Below, piece after piece: positions 34,518 to 42,744 of a stretch of 64,000 bases of DNA. Source of the stretch: Sporobacter sp942492735. GTDB lineage: Bacteria > Bacillota > Clostridia > Oscillospirales > Oscillospiraceae. The DNA lies in contig OW818648.1 in the NCBI GenBank assembly GCA_942492735.1, positions 2,914,001 to 2,978,000 on the forward strand. Direction: 5' to 3'. The notes beneath the pieces are model-generated. The model was not told the origin of the DNA and ran no database searches. It saw only the letters and a program-made list of their open reading frames with translations. The translations under genes were made by a program, and so were the position numbers. Position 1 is the stretch's first letter. Every line of letters starts with the position of its first letter.

Positions 34518-35098
34518 ATATTCTTCTAGCCGGAGTCGGGGGCCAGGGCACTGTACTTGCCTCAAAGCTGCTTGCGCAGTGCGGTATGGACAGAGGCCTG
34601 TCCGCGCATACAGCCGAAACGATCGGTATGGCACAACGCGGCGGTTGTGTCGTCAGCCATGTGCGTATCGGCGACGCGATGTTCTCACCGATCATTCCAA
34701 AAGGTCAGGCAGACATTATCATCGGATTTGAGCCTGCTGAAGCAGTTCGCTGTCTTGATTACCTTAAACCCGACGGCACGGTGATTGTCGCTCAGCGCGC
34801 TATTAAGCCGACAACGGATACGCTGTCGGACAGCGGCTACAGCGGCGATGTTATGCTGGATTATCTAAAATCTAAGGTTAATAACACTGTGATTGTCGAC
34901 GGTGAGGCGATCTGTGCGGAATGCGGCACATCCCGCGCGCTGAACATCGCGCTCATCGGCGCGGCCTCCGGCTGCGGCGCCGTCGAATTTTCACAGGACG
35001 AAATTGCCTCGGCTATACATAAGCTGATGGCCCCCAAGCATGTCGAAGGCAGTCTCAAAGCGCTCCGTTTAGGAAGTGTGAAAGCAAGCAACACATAA
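34514..35098 (+). CDS. iorB: Indolepyruvate:ferredoxin oxidoreductase, beta subunit
   Basis: The start ATG overlaps the iorA stop (ATGA), giving 194 residues. It begins MNILLAGVGGQGTVLASKLL, the GxGGQG motif of the gamma domain of 2-oxoacid:ferredoxin oxidoreductases, and contains ETIGMAQRGGCVVSHVRIG. It completes the enzyme with IorA. The downstream CoA ligase fits the same aromatic amino-acid route. Confidence 0.95.
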   Translation: MNILLAGVGGQGTVLASKLLAQCGMDRGLSAHTAETIGMAQRGGCVVSHVRIGDAMFSPIIPKGQADIIIGFEPAEAVRCLDYLKPDGTVIVAQRAIKPTTDTLSDSGYSGDVMLDYLKSKVNNTVIVDGEAICAECGTSRALNIALIGAASGCGAVEFSQDEIASAIHKLMAPKHVEGSLKALRLGSVKASNT

Positions 35099-35100
35099 TC

Positions 35101-35178
35101 GCATGTAGGGGCGATTCACGAATCGCCCAACGTTACATTAACAGCGAAAAGGTCGATTCATGAATCGACCCTACATGC
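35101..35178. repeat. Palindromic repeat between iorB and paaK
   Basis: GCATGTAGGG plus a nested palindrome (CGATTCACGAATCG) on the left is mirrored by CGATTCATGAATCG and CCCTACATGC on the right. The outer arms of about 25 bases differ at two positions. It fills the gap between the two genes and may lower readthrough into paaK. Confidence 0.7.
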
Positions 35179-35200
35179 GCTTGAGGAGGAATACATAACT

Positions 35201-36436
35201 ATGGAATTGAAAAAAGAACAGCTGGACACCTTACAGGAACTCGTTGGGCGGCTCAAGAATTTTGACGGCGGTTTTTATCAGAAGAAGCTTGCGGATTTTG
35301 ATCTCAGCACTTTCAAGTCAACCGAGGATTTCGAGCGCCTCCCGTTCACGAATAAAGAGGAGCTGCGCGACGCGTATCCGCTCGGTATCGCAGCTGTACC
35401 TGAAAAAGACATTATCCGTATTCATTCATCGTCCGGAACAACCGGTATACCAATTATCATCCCCTACACAAAAAAAGACGTCGAAGACTGGTCTTTGATG
35501 TTTAAACGCTGTTATGAAATGGCGGGCATAACGGCGATGGACCGCGTTCATGTCACACCCGGGTACGGGCTTTGGACGGCTGGTATCGGTTTTCAGCTCG
35601 GGGCAGAGCTTTTGGGCTGCATGGTCATCCCGATGGGCCCCGGCAACACCGACAAGCAGATCAAGATGATGGAGGACCTTAAAAGCACAGTGCTTTGCTC
35701 CACATCATCGTATGCGCTATTGCTCGCCGAGGAAATAGAAAAGCGCGGCGTTAAGAATAAGATACATTTGACAAAAGGCGTCATAGGCTCCGAGCGCTGG
35801 GGCGAAAAAATGCGCCGCAGAATTGCCAATGAGCTCGGCGTTGAGCTCTATGACATCTATGGTCTGACTGAAATTTATGGCCCCGGTATCGGCATGAGCT
35901 GCGCGCATGAGTGTGGCATGCATTATTGGGACGACTATCTGTACTTTGAAATCATCGACCCGAATACAGGCAAAGTTTTGCCGGACGGGGAAGTAGGCGA
36001 GCTCGTCATCACAACGCTCTGTAAAGAGGGCGCGCCGCTTATCCGCTACCGCACACATGATCTGACACGGATCATTCCGGGAGACTGCGCCTGCGGCAGC
36101 CCGTATCCAAGGATTGATACACTCATCGGACGTACGGATGACATGGTGAAGGTCAAAGGCGTCAATATTTACCCCGGTCAGATTGAGGATGTCCTGCGCG
36201 GCGTTGATGGCGTCAGCAGCGAATATCAAGTCATGATCGATCATTTGAACGGTAAAGACATCATGACGCTGTTTTTAGAGATACTCCCGAAATCCGACAT
36301 TAAAACAGTCGAGTCCGACGCAAAGAGTGCGTTTAAGACGCAGATTGGACTGTCCATCGTGCCAAAAGGCGTTGCGGTCGGTGAGCTCCCGCGCAGTGAG
36401 AAGAAAACGAAGCGCATATTTGATAATAGGTATTAA
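35201..36436 (+). CDS. paaK: Phenylacetate/aryl-acetate-CoA ligase
   Basis: The protein has 411 residues with a GGAGGA ribosome binding site. It is an ANL-family adenylating enzyme: HSSSGTTGIP near 75-84 (P-loop), YDIYGLTEIYGPG near 216-228, YRTHDLTRI near 285, and GRTDDMVKVKGVNIYPGQIE near 310-330. It interconverts arylacetate, ATP and CoA with arylacetyl-CoA, AMP and PPi. After IorAB it could either release aryl acetates or activate them. It is the short (about 410-residue) archaeal/clostridial form. Confidence 0.93.
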   Translation: MELKKEQLDTLQELVGRLKNFDGGFYQKKLADFDLSTFKSTEDFERLPFTNKEELRDAYPLGIAAVPEKDIIRIHSSSGTTGIPIIIPYTKKDVEDWSLMFKRCYEMAGITAMDRVHVTPGYGLWTAGIGFQLGAELLGCMVIPMGPGNTDKQIKMMEDLKSTVLCSTSSYALLLAEEIEKRGVKNKIHLTKGVIGSERWGEKMRRRIANELGVELYDIYGLTEIYGPGIGMSCAHECGMHYWDDYLYFEIIDPNTGKVLPDGEVGELVITTLCKEGAPLIRYRTHDLTRIIPGDCACGSPYPRIDTLIGRTDDMVKVKGVNIYPGQIEDVLRGVDGVSSEYQVMIDHLNGKDIMTLFLEILPKSDIKTVESDAKSAFKTQIGLSIVPKGVAVGELPRSEKKTKRIFDNRY

Positions 36437-36451
36437 TAGAGCAGCATAAAG

Positions 36452-36486
36452 AAGCGGCAGACGTGTTAATCGTCTGCCGCTTTGTT
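36452..36486 (+). terminator. Terminator after paaK
   Basis: AAGCGGCAGACG pairs perfectly with CGTCTGCCGCTT across a seven-base loop, followed by TGTTATGTTTT, 15 bases after the paaK stop. Confidence 0.8.
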
Positions 36487-36493
36487 ATGTTTT

Positions 36494-36587
36494 CGTAGGG
36501 GGCGATGCCCACATCGCCCCGTCGTTCATGTGTCCTCGGCGAGGTATCAAAAATGCCAACGGGGCGATGTGGGCATCGCCCCCTACG
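36494..36587. repeat. Perfect 29-base inverted repeat
   Basis: The arms 36494-36522 and 36559-36587 are exact reverse complements of each other, each beginning CGTAGGGGGCGATGCCC on its own strand, with a 36-base spacer. It lies between two convergent genes. The GTAGGGGCGAT core resembles the repeat at 35101, suggesting one dispersed family. Confidence 0.8.
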
Positions 36588-36606
36588 GACTACAGACACG
36601 ATATTG

Positions 36607-37659
36607 TTAATCGTCGTTATATCCGTGATCGTTTTCGGGATTGTAATTATCATTATTGTTGTTGTGATTTCGGGGATCGGAATCATCGTTATGACTGGGA
36701 GTAATTGACGGACTGCTTTCCGGATTACTGCCGGGGGAAGGGCGGCTGTTTTCTTCGTCGTGTTTATTTGAGCCGTTGCCATTATTATTGCCATTTGAAT
36801 GATTACCCGGTTTTGCACTGTTATCCGGTGAATCCACAGCCGACGGTGATGCATCCGGTGAGGCGGACGGAGATACACTTGGACTTGGAGCACCGTCTTC
36901 GTCGGGATCGTCTTTGTCGTCTTTTCCGCTATTTTCTTTTTTAAGCTCGGAGTATCTCTTTTGAATATCGCTGACGGAAGAGTCTTTGTAGTCTTCTGTT
37001 TTGATTTCCGGGTCGAAATCCTGTAGTTTTTGTATGAGATTGAGTTTGCCCGGTGTGATACCGAGATCTAAGGCCTCGTCACGTCTGTCCAGCGCCATAT
37101 TGTCTGCCTGAATGGTTGCTGTATCATCTTCAGAGTCGATCGCGTCTATTGCGCCGGCTTGGGCATCCTGTTTGAGCTCTTCGGCCTTTTTATCACTGTT
37201 TGTTTCCGCTGTGACAGAGATAAAGCTTGATCCGTCGTCTTTAATAAAACCATTTTGTGCTGCTGATTTGACGATGTGCTTGACAGCGCTTTCAACATTC
37301 GAATTGAGAAGTGACAAACCGGCGATAACCGTTTCGCCGTCAAGGTTATAGGCCTTGACTGAAACGACTTTTCCGAATGAATTTATGCCAAGTTCTATGC
37401 TGGGGTTGATATCAATGGATACATAAGACGTCGGCGTCTTATAATAGGCATATGTCCCAATTGGGAGCGCGCAGAAGACGGCGGCAATGCAGGCGGCCGC
37501 GATGAGCCTTTTTGTAAATTGAGGTTTCTTTTTTAATGCAGCGGCCGAATTTATGGAGATGACGTTTGAGTCGGCCTTCAATATATACTCTGCTGTTTTC
37601 TGCTTTAAGTTATCGTCAGCCTTAATCTGGTTAAGCGCTTTTTTAAAAGCTGTTTCCAT
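36607..37659 (-). CDS. RsgI-like membrane anti-sigma factor
   Basis: The ATG at 37659, behind GAGAGG and four bases after the sigma gene, gives 350 residues. The N-terminal part (about 1-45) is cytoplasmic and presumably binds the sigma factor. A single membrane segment lies near 50-70 (RLIAAACIAAVFCALPIGTY). The outside part starts with the RsgI-type domain (YVSIDINPSIELGINSFGKV). The C-terminal 130 residues are low-complexity, rich in Ser, Pro, Asn, Asp and His, probably extended in the wall. It should hold the sigma factor inactive until an external signal arrives. Confidence 0.85.
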   Translation of the reverse strand: METAFKKALNQIKADDNLKQKTAEYILKADSNVISINSAAALKKKPQFTKRLIAAACIAAVFCALPIGTYAYYKTPTSYVSIDINPSIELGINSFGKVVSVKAYNLDGETVIAGLSLLNSNVESAVKHIVKSAAQNGFIKDDGSSFISVTAETNSDKKAEELKQDAQAGAIDAIDSEDDTATIQADNMALDRRDEALDLGITPGKLNLIQKLQDFDPEIKTEDYKDSSVSDIQKRYSELKKENSGKDDKDDPDEDGAPSPSVSPSASPDASPSAVDSPDNSAKPGNHSNGNNNGNGSNKHDEENSRPSPGSNPESSPSITPSHNDDSDPRNHNNNNDNYNPENDHGYNDD

Positions 37660-37663
37660 ATGA

Positions 37664-38143
37664 TTACCTCTCAAGTTTATCTTTGAGCAATATTTTTGCC
37701 CTGTGCAGATGCGAATAGATTGTATTTTCTTTCGTGCCTAAGAGTTTCGAGATTTCCGGTACTGTATAACCCTCGTAATAAAAGAGATATATAACATCCT
37801 TAAATTTCTGTGGCAGCGCCAGAACTTCACACATAACTTCATTTTCTGTCTCATCCTCAAAAACTAATTCGATATCGTCAAGCGGACAAACTTGACGTCT
37901 GAAGAAGCTTTTATGGAAATCCTTACATTTGTTAATCGTCACTCTGATAAGCCAGGCCTTCTCATGTTCATCGCTTCCAAAGCGCTGCTCATGCCTATAC
38001 AGCTGCAAAAAAACGTCCTGAAAAATATCTTCGACGTCAAAGTTATTTTTAAGATACATAAAGCAGATACGGCGTACCATATCGGCATGCTTATCTATCG
38101 CGCTGACAACGCGGTCGTTTTTCTCCTGCTGGGAAATATCCAT
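37664..38143 (-). CDS. ECF-type RNA polymerase sigma factor
   Basis: The ATG at 38143, seven bases after AAGGGG, gives 159 residues. Region 2 is near 20-50 (FDVEDIFQDVFLQLYRHEQR), and region 4 is at the C-terminus (YTVPEISKLLGTKENTIYSH then LHRAKILLKDKL). It has no regions 1 or 3. It is the first gene of a sigma/anti-sigma pair and is probably controlled by the RsgI-like protein downstream. Confidence 0.92.
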   Translation of the reverse strand: MDISQQEKNDRVVSAIDKHADMVRRICFMYLKNNFDVEDIFQDVFLQLYRHEQRFGSDEHEKAWLIRVTINKCKDFHKSFFRRQVCPLDDIELVFEDETENEVMCEVLALPQKFKDVIYLFYYEGYTVPEISKLLGTKENTIYSHLHRAKILLKDKLER

Positions 38144-38207
38144 TGCTTGACCCCTTTGCACTCAATACGACTGAAAAAGCCGAATCCGTGCAGTTTCATA
38201 AAAATTT

Positions 38208-38250
38208 TATAAAAAGGCAGCGATGCGGAAGTATTCCGTCGCTGCCTTAA
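38208..38250 (-). terminator. Terminator of the DUF4125-epimerase operon
   Basis: On the minus strand, AAGGCAGCGA and TCGCTGCCTT pair and are followed by TTTATAAAATTTTT. It lies about 65 bases past the epimerase stop. Confidence 0.75.
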
Positions 38251-38314
38251 GGATACAGGCTTATATAGGCTACGTCCACCCAAATAATTGTGGGATATTT
38301 TTATCTCACTGGAA

Positions 38315-39229
38315 TCAGCTGATAAACAGGGAGTAGAATATTTTATATGTCTTTTCCATGCCCTCTAAAAACGGCGTGTACGTAAATTCGAATATGTCAG
38401 TCAATTTTTTGCCGGAGAAAATCTCGTCTTCCGTCAGCGGGAAGGGAAGCGGGATATTTTCATCGAGGACCTCCTCGACAGTAACGGGTCTCGTCATAAA
38501 AGGACCGCCGTTAAATCTCTCAAATGCCTCCAGCAGTAACGGATAGGTGATCTCTTCAGGGGCTGATAAGTTGAAAATTTCATTGTATGCTTTTTCATTA
38601 CCGATGCAGAGCTCTAACGCGCGCGCAATATCAAATACATAAACCATATTGAAGCGTGCCGTCGCATCCTTCGGAACGGGGACAACGTGACCTCGTGCAA
38701 TCAGCTCGACAAAATAGGATTCCCGTGCGGAATAATTGAATGGCCCATAAATAAACGTCGGGCGGAAGATCGTATACGGTATACCGAGACTTTCGCAAGT
38801 CCTCATTGTTTCCTGTTCCATGAGAATCTTATTATATATATAGTCCGACACTCTGTCGCCCTCCGATTTTGTGACGACGGGATCGTTTTCTGCTTTGCTG
38901 CTGTGGTCATATGGTTCATAGACGCTCGCTGTTGAAATGACAATATAGTGCTTAATCCGGCCTTTGAGCGGTTCAAGCAGAGAGCTCACTTCGCCGGGGT
39001 TGTAAGCGCAGAAGTCGATCATCACGTCAAATGTGATGTCGGGTAAAAGCCGCGCAACCATCCTCGGGCTGTGTCGGTCGCATTTATACTCTTTAACGTT
39101 TTTCAGATTCAACGGGAATTGGCCTCTGTTAACCACATGCAGTTGATATTCTTCGTTCTTCGATATCTGTATTGAAAATATGCGACCTACAAAAGCGCTT
39201 CCGCCGATGACAAGTATTGATTTGCTCAT
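38315..39229 (-). CDS. NAD(P)-dependent epimerase/dehydratase family protein
   Basis: The protein has 304 residues. It is an extended SDR: nucleotide motif GGSAFVG at 9-15, YIVISTASVYEPY around 95-107, and the catalytic pair Y130-x-x-x-K134. It carries IFRPTFIYGPFNYSARESYF, typical of sugar-nucleotide or isoflavone-reductase-like SDRs. The reaction is unknown. It is the last gene of a four-gene operon (DUF4125, TPR, DUF4037, this gene), 13 bases after DUF4037. Confidence 0.85.
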   Translation of the reverse strand: MSKSILVIGGSAFVGRIFSIQISKNEEYQLHVVNRGQFPLNLKNVKEYKCDRHSPRMVARLLPDITFDVMIDFCAYNPGEVSSLLEPLKGRIKHYIVISTASVYEPYDHSSKAENDPVVTKSEGDRVSDYIYNKILMEQETMRTCESLGIPYTIFRPTFIYGPFNYSARESYFVELIARGHVVPVPKDATARFNMVYVFDIARALELCIGNEKAYNEIFNLSAPEEITYPLLLEAFERFNGGPFMTRPVTVEEVLDENIPLPFPLTEDEIFSGKKLTDIFEFTYTPFLEGMEKTYKIFYSLFIS

Positions 39230-39242
39230 GTCTTATCCCCCT

Positions 39243-40178
39243 TTATTCATACTGCGCTGGCAGAGAGCGCAAAAAACTGTCGTGAATACTGTTTTGAATC
39301 TCTTCGCCTTGCGTCGTCAAAAACCAATCGTCCGACGTCGCAAGGTGCTGCGCGCTAAGTTCGTCAACAATCAAAGCGCAGATGCTGTTGATACCATTTT
39401 CGATGATCGAGTACGATGTGTCGTCAATCCCGTGTGTCATGGCGATACGGCTGATCTCCGTGCCGACTTGTTTACCGAGTATAGGCAGCTCGGTCATTTT
39501 TATGAAAGCCCATTTGTAGTATGGGCGATACACCTTGTTCAGCAGAAAAACAGCGGCGATGACGCTGTCGGTAAACCGTGCCAGGACAGTTTTAATTGTG
39601 ACATAGTCCTTGCGTTTATAACAACGGCTAAAGTTGTACTGCCCGGTCTGGGCTATCGCCATGCATTTCGCAGCGAGTTTTTTTTTGCGCAAGTCCTCTG
39701 GTAAGTACAGAAGGAGCTTATTGCGTGTGGCGGTAAAATCACCGGCGTTATCTATAAAAACAGCACCGTTGACAGCCATCGCAAGGTTTTCCTCCGGAAT
39801 TCTGCGCCAGTCTGCAATATTGTCTGGGCCGTTTGGGTATCCGATCAGGCTTGTATAAAACTCTCCGACAGTCATGACGCCTATTCTGGCACCATATTCA
39901 GAGCGCGTCCTCATATATTCCGGCGGATGGTTTTCGAAAAGAGAATTCTTCCACTTAAAAAGCGCCGAAACAGCAGAACGGTCGCTTTCGGGTACCCATA
40001 GAAAGAAATCAACGCCCCAATCATGATCGCGGGAGATTTCGTCGTCATAACCAAAACATTCTGACCCGTTGCCGACAAGCCCGGCAGCGATGCGCTGATA
40101 TAAGCTCGGAAAATCACTCTTGAGAAGAGGCTCGGCGGTATCAAAAAAGTACTGACGGCTGAGTTCAATCCCGTTCAT
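39243..40178 (-). CDS. DUF4037 protein (nucleotidyltransferase-like)
   Basis: The protein has 311 residues. GLVGNGSECFGYDDEISRDH then DWGVDFFLWV near 33-62 resembles a nucleotidyltransferase active site (GxGS followed by paired acidic residues). FSRCYKRKDYVTIKTVLARF near 180 lies in the helical second domain. This matches DUF4037. The nucleotide and acceptor are unknown. The start overlaps the TPR stop by four bases (ATGA). Confidence 0.8.
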   Translation of the reverse strand: MNGIELSRQYFFDTAEPLLKSDFPSLYQRIAAGLVGNGSECFGYDDEISRDHDWGVDFFLWVPESDRSAVSALFKWKNSLFENHPPEYMRTRSEYGARIGVMTVGEFYTSLIGYPNGPDNIADWRRIPEENLAMAVNGAVFIDNAGDFTATRNKLLLYLPEDLRKKKLAAKCMAIAQTGQYNFSRCYKRKDYVTIKTVLARFTDSVIAAVFLLNKVYRPYYKWAFIKMTELPILGKQVGTEISRIAMTHGIDDTSYSIIENGINSICALIVDELSAQHLATSDDWFLTTQGEEIQNSIHDSFLRSLPAQYE

Positions 40179-41101
40179 GGACGGCGCCCTTTTATCGAAA
40201 GTCTTTCGGCCGAGGCCCTATATTCCTGCGTCCGGGGATTTTCCGAACCGAGAATGATTTCGATGATGGATAATGCACTATTCATATTCTGCTGAGCCGA
40301 AGGCAGATCACCAAGCGCTTCATAAACCATGGATATGTTGCGCGCACCGGCGGCGTATTCAATGTTTTTACCGAAAAACGTTTCAGTCAGTTCAAGTGCT
40401 CTGTTAAAGTATTGAAGAGCCTCCGAATACCTGCCCTTGCGGTAGAGTAAAGACGCTTTTGTAGAAAGTGCTGCTGCGTGATGGACATTTTTATCAATCA
40501 TATTATCGTAACAGAGGAGGGCTTCATCGATCAGAGACTCAGCTTTATCGTCGTCACCGGTTTTAAAACATACAACAGAGAGATTATTGAGCGCTGTCGC
40601 GATCTCATGGTCGTTCGATTCTTTTTGGAGTATGAGCTGATAAGATTCATATGCTGATTCATAGGCGTTCTTGAAATCACCGATGTCCTGATAAGCGAGC
40701 GACAGATTGTTGAGGACGCCGGCATATGCGTAGTCCTTCTGCATTTCACAACGCATCAGCATTTCTTTCGCTTCGAGGAACATTGTTATGGCGTTTGTGG
40801 GGTTTCCCATGAGACGATGAAGACCCGCGAGATTAAGTAAAATCGTTGCGTACTGCGATGACGGTTTCATGCCGTTTTGTTCAAGGTTTTGCAGCGCTTT
40901 TGAAAACTGTTCAGCTGATTCCTCATAACGGCTGACGCCGCGGTAAAAGCCCGCCAACTCATTTAAAACGGAAGCATATTCAGGGTTTTCTTCTTTACCC
41001 GAATCTTTGAGGTCCCGTAAATACTTTCTCATATAGTCCTCAATTGCAGGCTGATTTCCGGACAGATAAAAAGCATCGAGCTTTTCGAAAAATTCATTCA
41101 T
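40175..41101 (-). CDS. Tetratricopeptide-repeat protein
   Basis: The protein has 308 residues made of about six TPR units of 40-42 residues: ASVLNELAGFYRGVSRYEES, ATILLNLAGLHRLMGNPTNA, AGVLNNLSLAYQDIGDFKNA, ATALNNLSVVCFKTGDDDKA, AALSTKASLLYRKGRYSEAL and AGARNISMVYEALGDLPSAQ. These kinesin-light-chain-like repeats bind peptides or proteins. There is no membrane segment. It overlaps both neighbours by four bases, so the operon is tightly coupled. Confidence 0.9.
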   Translation of the reverse strand: MNEFFEKLDAFYLSGNQPAIEDYMRKYLRDLKDSGKEENPEYASVLNELAGFYRGVSRYEESAEQFSKALQNLEQNGMKPSSQYATILLNLAGLHRLMGNPTNAITMFLEAKEMLMRCEMQKDYAYAGVLNNLSLAYQDIGDFKNAYESAYESYQLILQKESNDHEIATALNNLSVVCFKTGDDDKAESLIDEALLCYDNMIDKNVHHAAALSTKASLLYRKGRYSEALQYFNRALELTETFFGKNIEYAAGARNISMVYEALGDLPSAQQNMNSALSIIEIILGSENPRTQEYRASAERLSIKGRRP

Positions 41102-41802
41102 AACTTAAGTGTACAGCCGTCGCCGCCGTCACAGCTGAACGAAATTTTAATACCTTCTTGATCGATGCGAAATTTCGTCGCGGTTTCGGCCTCCTCCAGC
41201 GTTTTGTAGCCGTAGTGTTTCACGGAATTCTCAAGGATGCTGCGTGCGAGTGACTTTCCGTTTTTTTCAAGCGCCAGAAGGTGGTTTTTCAAAAGACGAA
41301 GAGTTTTTTCTGAGTAGGTCAAAAGCTCGCCGAGTTGATATGTCTCGATTGAAGTAATGCCGGAGAAGTCGGAAATCGACCGCAACGGGCGTCCGGAACC
41401 GGATACGTAAGGATAATTTTGAAAAAGGTCAACCGTTTGCGCCAGTAGGATATCCGAAATATTTTGCGCCAACTTTTCAGTTTCGGCATCAGGCAGCTGA
41501 ATCGTTTTTGAAAGCGCGATATATTGCGTCGGTGACGCATGTTTCATCATATGAATATATTTTTCGGTTACTAGGTTACGTCCGTCAAGAACAGCGTTCA
41601 ATAAATCGTCGAGATAGCTTTCACACACATCGTGAGACCAAGACTCAAATTGGCCGCGGCGCATACCTTCGAATGTCAGGCGGTCTTCCTGACAGTCGGC
41701 GCGCGGTCCGCCTTCGTTAACTGCCTGAAACATATCCCACTCAAGAGAGATGATTTTATGAATACAGGAGTTATCATGAGTTGTATCGTCGAATCTATCC
41801 AT
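41098..41802 (-). CDS. DUF4125 family protein
   Basis: The ATG at 41802, seven bases after GGAGG, gives 234 residues. IHKIISLEWDMFQAVNEGGP then RADCQEDRLTFEGMRRGQFE near the N-terminus is the DUF4125 signature. The protein is helical, with a Cys-containing end (SFSCDGGDGCTLKL). The function is unknown. It is the first gene of the operon, transcribed from a strong promoter at 41856-41883. Confidence 0.82.
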   Translation of the reverse strand: MDRFDDTTHDNSCIHKIISLEWDMFQAVNEGGPRADCQEDRLTFEGMRRGQFESWSHDVCESYLDDLLNAVLDGRNLVTEKYIHMMKHASPTQYIALSKTIQLPDAETEKLAQNISDILLAQTVDLFQNYPYVSGSGRPLRSISDFSGITSIETYQLGELLTYSEKTLRLLKNHLLALEKNGKSLARSILENSVKHYGYKTLEEAETATKFRIDQEGIKISFSCDGGDGCTLKL

Positions 41803-41826
41803 AAAGGAACCTCCGGAAAACACAAT

Positions 41827-41883
41827 ATTAGTCAGAATTCACTAATTTTATGTTCAGTATACAACAAATTATGTATGTGTCAA
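41827..41883 (-). promoter_or_regulatory. Promoter and possible operator of the DUF4125 operon
   Basis: On the minus strand, TTGACA (41883-41878) and TATACT (41861-41856) are 16 bases apart, near-consensus. Just downstream is an inverted repeat, ATTAGT-n8-ACTAAT (41827-41846), well placed to block transcription if bound. Confidence 0.7.
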
Positions 41884-41937
41884 TATGTGTCCTTACGATG
41901 CGAGACGATAATACCATTTATTCGATAGATAGTATAA

Positions 41938-41964
41938 AAAGTCCGGGCTATCTGCCCGGACTCG
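41938..41964 (-). terminator. Terminator of the asd-dapA-dapB operon
   Basis: AGTCCGGGC and GCCCGGACT pair across a five-base loop, followed by TTTTTATAC on the minus strand, just past the dapB stop. Confidence 0.85.
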
Positions 41965-41969
41965 CATTT

Positions 41970-42725
41970 TTATCTCAGAAGGTCCTGCATGTCGTACATG
42001 CCGGGTCTTTTTTTTGTGGCCATGAACTTCGCGGCTCTGACGGCACCGGCAGCAAAAACTTCCCTCGAATAGGCTGTATGCTTTATTTCAATAACTTCGT
42101 CTAAGCCGGCAAAAATGACCTCGTGCTCGCCGACGATGGTGCCGCCTCTGAGTGAGGATATGCCGATCTCGTGATCGCCCCGCGGCTGGCGGACGCTTTG
42201 GCGTTCATATACATAGTCAGCGCCTTGGGGAAGCGCATCACGCGCAGCGTCGGCCAGCATCAGTGCTGTGCCGCTCGGCGCGTCAATCTTCCGCCGGTGG
42301 TGACGTTCGATGATCTCGATATCAAAACCGTCACCAAGGAATGATGCGGCCCGTTTGATCAGATCGACAGCCAGGTTGATGCCGATGGACAGGTTACCGG
42401 TTTTGAAAATGGGTGTTTTGCTCGACGCCTCACGGATCATATCAAGCTGGTTCTCATCGTACCCTGTCGTGCATAAAACAAGCGCGAGTTTCTTGGCTGT
42501 ACAGTAGCGGAGGAGTCCGTCAAGCGCCCCGGGGTTTGAGAAATCAACGGCAATGTCAGCTGTTCCGTTAAATTCCATGGGGTCTGCGTAAACGGGAAAA
42601 GAGTCAAGCTTCACCGCGTTTATATCAAAACCGGCGATAACTTCAATATCTGGGTCAGCTGCCGCAATCCGGGCGACGGTGCGGCCCATATAGCCGTTGC
42701 AGCCCGAAACGATCATCCTTAGCAT
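41970..42725 (-). CDS. dapB: 4-hydroxy-tetrahydrodipicolinate reductase
   Basis: The protein has 251 residues. The nucleotide-binding motif is GCNGYMGRTV at 8-17 and the catalytic segment is ERHHRRKIDAPSGTALMLAD near 138-157. It reduces the DapA product in lysine, diaminopimelate and spore dipicolinate synthesis. It is the third gene of asd-dapA-dapB, 19 bases after dapA, under the lysine riboswitch. Confidence 0.96.
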   Translation of the reverse strand: MLRMIVSGCNGYMGRTVARIAAADPDIEVIAGFDINAVKLDSFPVYADPMEFNGTADIAVDFSNPGALDGLLRYCTAKKLALVLCTTGYDENQLDMIREASSKTPIFKTGNLSIGINLAVDLIKRAASFLGDGFDIEIIERHHRRKIDAPSGTALMLADAARDALPQGADYVYERQSVRQPRGDHEIGISSLRGGTIVGEHEVIFAGLDEVIEIKHTAYSREVFAAGAVRAAKFMATKKRPGMYDMQDLLR

Positions 42726-42744
42726 TTTTGGTACTCCTTACGAT

